DNA of 64,000 bases, taken from Embiotoca jacksoni. Taxonomy: Eukaryota > Chordata > Actinopteri > Embiotocidae. The translations under genes were made by a program, and so were the position numbers. Shown piece by piece: positions 59,877-64,000 of this stretch; position 1 is the stretch's first letter, and every line of letters starts with the position of its first letter. The stretch spans positions 613,117-677,116 of the forward strand of contig JAKOON010000055.1 of the NCBI GenBank assembly GCA_022577435.1. The letters run 5' to 3'. A model generated the notes under the pieces. It had not been told where the DNA came from. It did not search any database and saw only the letters and a program-made list of their open reading frames with translations.

Positions 59877-61177
59877 GTCTGGAGGCCCTAATGTCTTCTT
59901 ATGTGATAAAAGGTTCTGATCCAGATCTACTGAGACTCGGCTCTGTCGTACTTTATTAAATCTGAATTAGTGTGAACGGGAGAGACGCCACATTTCAGTG
60001 ACTCAGCAAAAATACTCACTTAAAACTCAGAAAATGACATCACACTCTTTTAGGGGGGGAAAGCTAAATCCAACATCTTGAACCTGCGTGACTTCCTGCC
60101 GGGACTTTGAGCGTGTTTCCTCTCTGTGTTTTCCAGGATCCAGGTGGAGGTTCGGAGAATCCTCCGGAGGACTCCAGGTGACGCGTCGTCCCCGGTTTGT
60201 GTCGTCCTCACCTGTGTTTCAGGTGCTGCGGAGAAGCTCATGTGTGTTTGTGTCTCCTGCAGCGCTTCGTGTGGACAGCGTGACCAGCCGGGTCATGTGA
60301 CCGCAGCAGGTGAGAGAAGAAGAGAGACTTTCTTCTTACGAAAACTTGTCACAGACCAACGTTGTGAAACTCCAAACCTCTCGTATGCAGACGTGCCTCT
60401 GGACCTGCTGACTCGGCGCTTCCTGCAGATGCTGCTGGCGGTGCCCGACGGCCGCCTGGACCTGCGGCAGGCGGCGTCCTGCCTGCGGGCGCCGCTGCGG
60501 CGCTTCGACGACATCACCGACGTCCTGGACGGCATCAGCCTCGTCCAGAAGGAGCCGGCCGGCGGGATCCGGTGGATGTGAGTGTTTTATTGATTTGTCG
60601 GGTCCGTGCAGCGTTTCTCTGTTGATCGGCGTCTGCTGGATAATTAGAAAAATGTTCTGCACTGAAAAAGATTGAAGCGAAACTAACAGCTGTTAATTTG
60701 CAACATTTTGTGTGTGTGTGTGCGTGCGTGTGTGTGTGTGTGTGTGTGCGTGCGTGTGTGTGTGTGTGTGTGCAGAGGATGGAGCCCCATCTCCAGCTTC
60801 CTGTGGAGGAACCAGAAGAACCTGCAGAGCGAGCTGGACCACCTGAAGCTGGTGGAGAGCGCGCTGGACCGCCTCATCCGAGGCTCCGCCCACCAGCTCT
60901 TCAAGATGACCGATAACGCGGACAACGCGGCATATCCTTCCACGGAGGTCAGAGGTGTGAACCGTCACGATCCCTCGCGGCGTTTTTCTTTTTTTCCCGA
61001 TGTTCGTGATCCGACAGGCTCTTTTTCTTTAACCCTCCCTCACGTCGGCCTACGTGACGTTCGAGGACATCAGGCGACTCCAAGACTGTGAGGATCAGAT
61101 GGCGATCATCATCAAAGCTCCGCAGGAAACCAAACTGGACATCCCTCCACCCAAAGAGGTAAACACACACACACATA

Positions 61178-61233
<56 letters not shown>

Positions 61234-61303
61234 CACTCTTCACGTCAGACCACAGACCTCAAATACAACATGTGAAGTCATGACACGTTTTATCTTATAA
61301 TTT

Positions 61304-61375
<72 letters not shown>

Positions 61376-61689
61376 TGCTGCAGGACAGCGTTCAGCTCCG
61401 TCTGAAGGCGGTGGAGGGTCCCATCGCCGTGGTGACCTGCGAGCCGGGCTCGGCGGTCGCCGTGATCTCTGACCCCGCGGAGCGGAGGAGGAGGAGGAGG
61501 CGGAGCTTCTTCTTACCTCTGGAGGAGAGTCGGGTCAGAATGAGCCGGCTGCGTTCAGGTTTGGTTTCTTCCTTTCGGAGCGTCTGTTTTTCCGTCCTCG
61601 CCGCGTCTCTCCCCGCCGCCTCTAGTTTGATCTTCTCGTTGCTCGCTGTAGAGTCTTCAGGTCCACAGAGCGCCGTGCAGACGACGTAG
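58388..61689 (+). CDS. e2f6: THAP domain-E2F6-like transcription factor, eight exons
   Basis: Nuclear DNA-binding protein, expected to act as a repressor-type E2F that dimerises with DP proteins. Exons: 58388-58504, 59565-59876, 60137-60177, 60263-60309, 60391-60577, 60776-60931, 61044-61158, 61384-61689; 426 residues. Residues 1-75 form a THAP zinc finger: CFVSGC (Cys4, Cys9), FSFPGDP, Trp41 and CEDHF (Cys65, His68). An acidic Asp/Gly linker (about 110-170) follows, then an E2F winged helix (173-235; LLTRRFLQML, DGRLDL, DITDVLDGI), a leucine-rich dimerisation helix (about 243-270) and a marked box (AYVTFEDI, IIIKAPQETKLDIPPP, GPIAVVTC). It ends without a recognisable pocket-protein-binding or activation domain, like E2F6. 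A THAP-bearing E2F6 orthologue is known in zebrafish. The RRxYDI recognition motif reads RRFDDI. Exons 3-4 are the least certain. Confidence 0.88.
60391..61158 (+). CDS. e2f6: E2F winged-helix, dimerisation and marked-box exons
   Basis: Exon 60391-60577 carries the DNA-binding fold ending GGIRWI. Exon 60776-60931 carries GWSPISSFLWRNQKNLQS and a Leu/Val heptad pattern, ending HQLFKMTDNADNA. Exon 61044-61158 carries AYVTFEDIRRLQDCEDQM and the conserved KAPQETKLDIPPPKE. The junction 60931/61044 is in phase only with an AT-AC intron. Confidence 0.88.
60709..60773 (+). repeat. (TG)n abutting an E2F6-like exon acceptor
   Basis: GT/TG run with a few GCGT interruptions, running directly into the GCAG acceptor at 60772-60775. 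It replaces the normal pyrimidine tract. Confidence 0.95.
60932..61043 (+). other. e2f6: AT-AC intron with U12-type signals
   Basis: The 112-bp intron starts ATATCCTTCC, matching the U12 5' splice consensus (ATATCCTT), contains TTCTTTAAC at 61024-61032, close to the U12 branch consensus TTCCTTAAC, and ends CCCTCCCTCAC 11 bases later. It joins GCGGC to GTCGGCCTAC in phase 2, giving NAASAYVTFEDI. No AG lies in the only window (61033-61048) that avoids an upstream in-frame TAA. Confidence 0.88.
61161..61228 (+). repeat. (CA)n directly after an E2F6-like exon donor
   Basis: CA run with two CATA interruptions starting two or three bases after GTAAA of the donor at 61159. Confidence 0.95.
61304..61376 (+). 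repeat. (GT)n upstream of the last E2F6-like exon
   Basis: GT run with one GTAT interruption ending seven bases before the acceptor CAG at 61383. It is in the same intron as, and complementary to, the CA run at 61161. Confidence 0.95.
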
Positions 61690-62075
61690 CCTCGCCGGAC
61701 GGCCAGCAGGAGGCGCCGGCGTTCTCAGGGATCGGACACGGACGTGGAAGGAAAAATGCCAAAAAGCCCGATTATTAGATCGTCCGCAGGGACCGGCGGA
61801 GAGTCTCGTCACACGAGGGGCGACGTCACGGAGACTTCACGTCTGAACACTTTATTTATTGATCGTGATCGTTCGCGCCTCTGAAGCGGGATTTGGGTTT
61901 TTCCTCGGACACAGCGCCGTGCGAGCGGGACGTTTATTTTTCGTACGATAAGCGGACGGCGACGTCGTCGTGCCGACGCACACGTGCCGCAAAATATTTT
62001 TCACTGTTGTATTTTTCTGTTCTTTGTTTTTCCTTTTGATATAAATGTCGAAATGCCTCAAAGATTTCTGGAACC

Positions 62076-62081
62076 AATAAA
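62076..62081 (+). terminator. Poly(A) signal AATAAA of the E2F6-like gene
   Basis: Canonical hexamer (GAACCAATAAAAAACG) 387 bases after the stop codon, at the end of a non-repetitive 3'UTR. Confidence 0.7.
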
Positions 62082-62099
62082 AAACGTGAACCTCAAAAC

Positions 62100-63430
62100 C
62101 TGCGACTCATTCTCTGCTCGGCTGCCGGTTCGAATCCCTCGAGGCAGCAGAGAAAGTGTTTAACTCGGAGAAAAGAGTCCAACTGCATTCAAACAAAAAT
62201 ACTGGAATGAATTCTTCTTTTGTTTGTTTAATAGCTGTTGTCAAACAGCTTTTCCGTGTGCTACCGCCTCCTGGTGGTAGATACGCATCACTACAAGACG
62301 CCTGTAACACAAGATTATCGTCACAAAAACATGTTTTCGGTGCAGAATATGAAAAAATATGTCAAAGGCAGAATGAAATGTAACTTTATATGAATAAATC
62401 TTTTTTGGGGGATTAATTCAAACAGTTTGTTCAAAGAAAACCAATATTATTCCTGCTTTTATTCAAAAATATGATTATTTTTTTTGTATGTTTAATTGGG
62501 AATATAATTCTATTTAGTTGGGATGAATTCTCTCTTTTCTGCTGCTGCCTGTGTTGAAAACCTCAAACGGATGTTCAGGTCTCATCTGTTTGACTTCTGC
62601 ATGTTGGTGTTATATCCAGTGAACGTTTAGTCGTTCTCCGGTGCACCAGCAGGGGGCAGCAGAGCGCCGTCGGTTTCTGGCAGTTCAGCGGGACATTACT
62701 GCACTTTTTTTACTCCAAATACTTCCTTCTGATCTGAACTGCTGCCTCAACATGAATCCGTCAATAATAAACTCATAATAAAGAACAGAAGAACAATTTC
62801 GAGGGAGATTTACCTCCAGTTGTTTTTACGTAAACTCTTTCAAGGTATAAACATTCAATACTTATTATCAAAATTTCATCACACGAAACAGGTTTTAGGT
62901 CAAACTGACTAACAGTAAACAGCAGGAGAGCTGTTGAAAAAATAAACTCCTGGAATCGAGCTCGTGTGTTGTGTTAAACTCCAGAGGTTTGCTGAGAGGT
63001 CGGACCTTCACGCCACCCAGAGGAGGGCGGAGCCTCCTGCAGCCAACCGGCAGCAGACGGTTCAAGTAAGAAAAGAACCGGTCCGAGTTTTAGTTCTTTG
63101 TGTTCGAACTGCGAGGTGAAAAAAGTACCTCAGAGATGCAGTAAAAGTACAACGTGAATGCACTTTGTTTTCCAGCAGAGCTTCACTGAGTCTCAGAGGT
63201 GTGGTTTGGTGACCCCCCTCCTCCTCCTCCTCCTCCTGGTCCGGATCCAGCAGGAGGACCCGCCCTCCTCCTGTCAGGATGGGAAACACGAGACTGCTCC
63301 CAGATTGAACACAGTGAGAGAGAAGAACAGAAGAACTGAAGTTTGAGCTGCAGGTGAGTCTTTTATTTTCTGTCTTTGTTTGTGTTGAAGGATGAAGGAC
63401 GACGTGCTGCGTTAACCGTGTTGGTTTAGA
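62100..63430. other. Intergenic DNA after the E2F6-like gene
   Basis: No gene is called. A B-box-like GGTTCGAATCC (62127-62137), repeat-like sequence with CCGCCTCCTGGTGGTAG (62263) and a (CTC)n run (63216-63237) are present. A donor-like CTGCAGGTGAGTC at 63350-63362 could end a leader exon of a gene to the right, but nothing confirms it. Confidence 0.45.
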
Positions 63431-63830
63431 TCGGTTTAAAGGCTGGTTTCAGACTGGTTTTAGACTGGTTTCAGACTGGTTTAAAGGCTGGTTTCAGACT
63501 GGTTTTAGACTGGTTTCAGACTGGTTTCAGACTGTTTTTAGACTGGTTTCAGACTGGTTTTAGACTGGTTTCAGGCTGGTTTTAGACTGGTTTCAGGCTG
63601 GTTTCAGACTGGTTTCAGACTGTTTTTAGACTGGTTTCAGACTGGTTTCAGACTGGTTTTAGACTGGTTTAAAGGCTGGTTTCAGACTGGTTTCAGACTG
63701 GTTTTAGACTGTTTCAGACTGGTTTTAGACTGGTTTAAAGGCTGGTTTCAGACTGGTTTTAGACTGGTTTAAAGGCTGGTTTCAGACTGGTTTAAAGGCT
63801 GGTTTTAGACTGGTTTCAGACTGGTTCTGG
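63430..63830 (+). repeat. 11-bp minisatellite (ACTGGTTTCAG type)
   Basis: About 36 tandem units of GGTTTCAGACT with variants GGTTTTAGACT and the 12-bp GGTTTAAAGGCT interspersed. It is non-coding. Confidence 0.95.
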
Positions 63831-64000
63831 ACTGTCCGCGGTGCTCTGGTGGTTTGTTGTCGGGTGATCCGTCCTCTCGGTGTGTTTATGACGGCGTGTT
63901 GCAGCAGTATGAGGACGAGCGCGTCCTCCGTGTCTTCAGACGCTGCAGGATCAGTGTTGTTCCGTCTCCGGGACCCTCGTGGGGACGTCCTGTGTTAAAC

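Noticed and set aside
61019..61048. GT-AG intron between the two E2F dimerisation-region exons (acceptor GACAG at 61014-61018)
   Set aside because: Leads straight into an in-frame TAA at 61030-61032, and no later AG exists before the conserved AYVTFEDI.
63158..63346. Frame with a Leu-rich stretch resembling a signal peptide
   Set aside because: The Leu run is coded by a (CTC)n microsatellite and there is no downstream partner exon in the window.
63909..63998. Possible new gene start (MRTSASSVSSD...) after GTGTTGCAG
   Set aside because: Stops after 29 codons at the window end with no recognisable motif. It could be a leader exon but is not supported.

Overview
This window is teleost fish nuclear DNA. 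Three intron-containing genes, all on the + strand, sit in sequence full of CA/GT dinucleotide tracts, homopolymers and dispersed non-autonomous repeats typical of spiny-rayed fish. No bacterial operon, CRISPR array, phage or intact autonomous transposon is visible.

Layout. (1) About 1,100-21,920, with a presumed 3'UTR to about 25,731: an adhesion G-protein-coupled receptor of the ADGRG6 (GPR126) type, cut at its 5' end by the window edge. What remains is a very large Ser/Pro/Thr/acidic mucin-like exon, a SEA-like region, a hormone-receptor-like cysteine module, the GAIN/GPS autoproteolysis domain with its tethered agonist, seven membrane helices and the cytoplasmic tail. (2) 25,750-41,900: intergenic DNA with repeats, including a 620-bp CA/CT tract and an 825-bp CTT tract. 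(3) 41,951-55,132: a four-exon preproendothelin gene, probably the fish-specific endothelin-4 (synteny inference). (4) 58,388-61,689, poly(A) signal at 62,076: a transcription factor joining an N-terminal THAP zinc finger to an E2F6-like winged-helix, leucine-zipper and marked-box region. One of its introns is an AT-AC intron with U12-type splice signals. (5) 62,100-64,000: repeats, including an 11-bp minisatellite.

Functionally the genes are independent: a collagen/laminin-responsive Gs-coupled receptor, a secreted vasoactive or patterning peptide, and a nuclear repressor-type E2F. The endothelin-ADGRG6 linkage fits an old vertebrate paralogy block. I found no clearly new multi-gene system. 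The strongest unusual signals are the giant mucin-like exon and its frame break, the THAP-E2F fusion with a non-canonical recognition helix, the AT-AC intron, and the repeated placement of CA or GT runs directly against splice sites, including a complementary GT/CA pair that brackets one endothelin exon.

Exon boundaries were set by eye from GT/AG signals, phase continuity and protein similarity recalled from knowledge. No alignment or transcript data were available.
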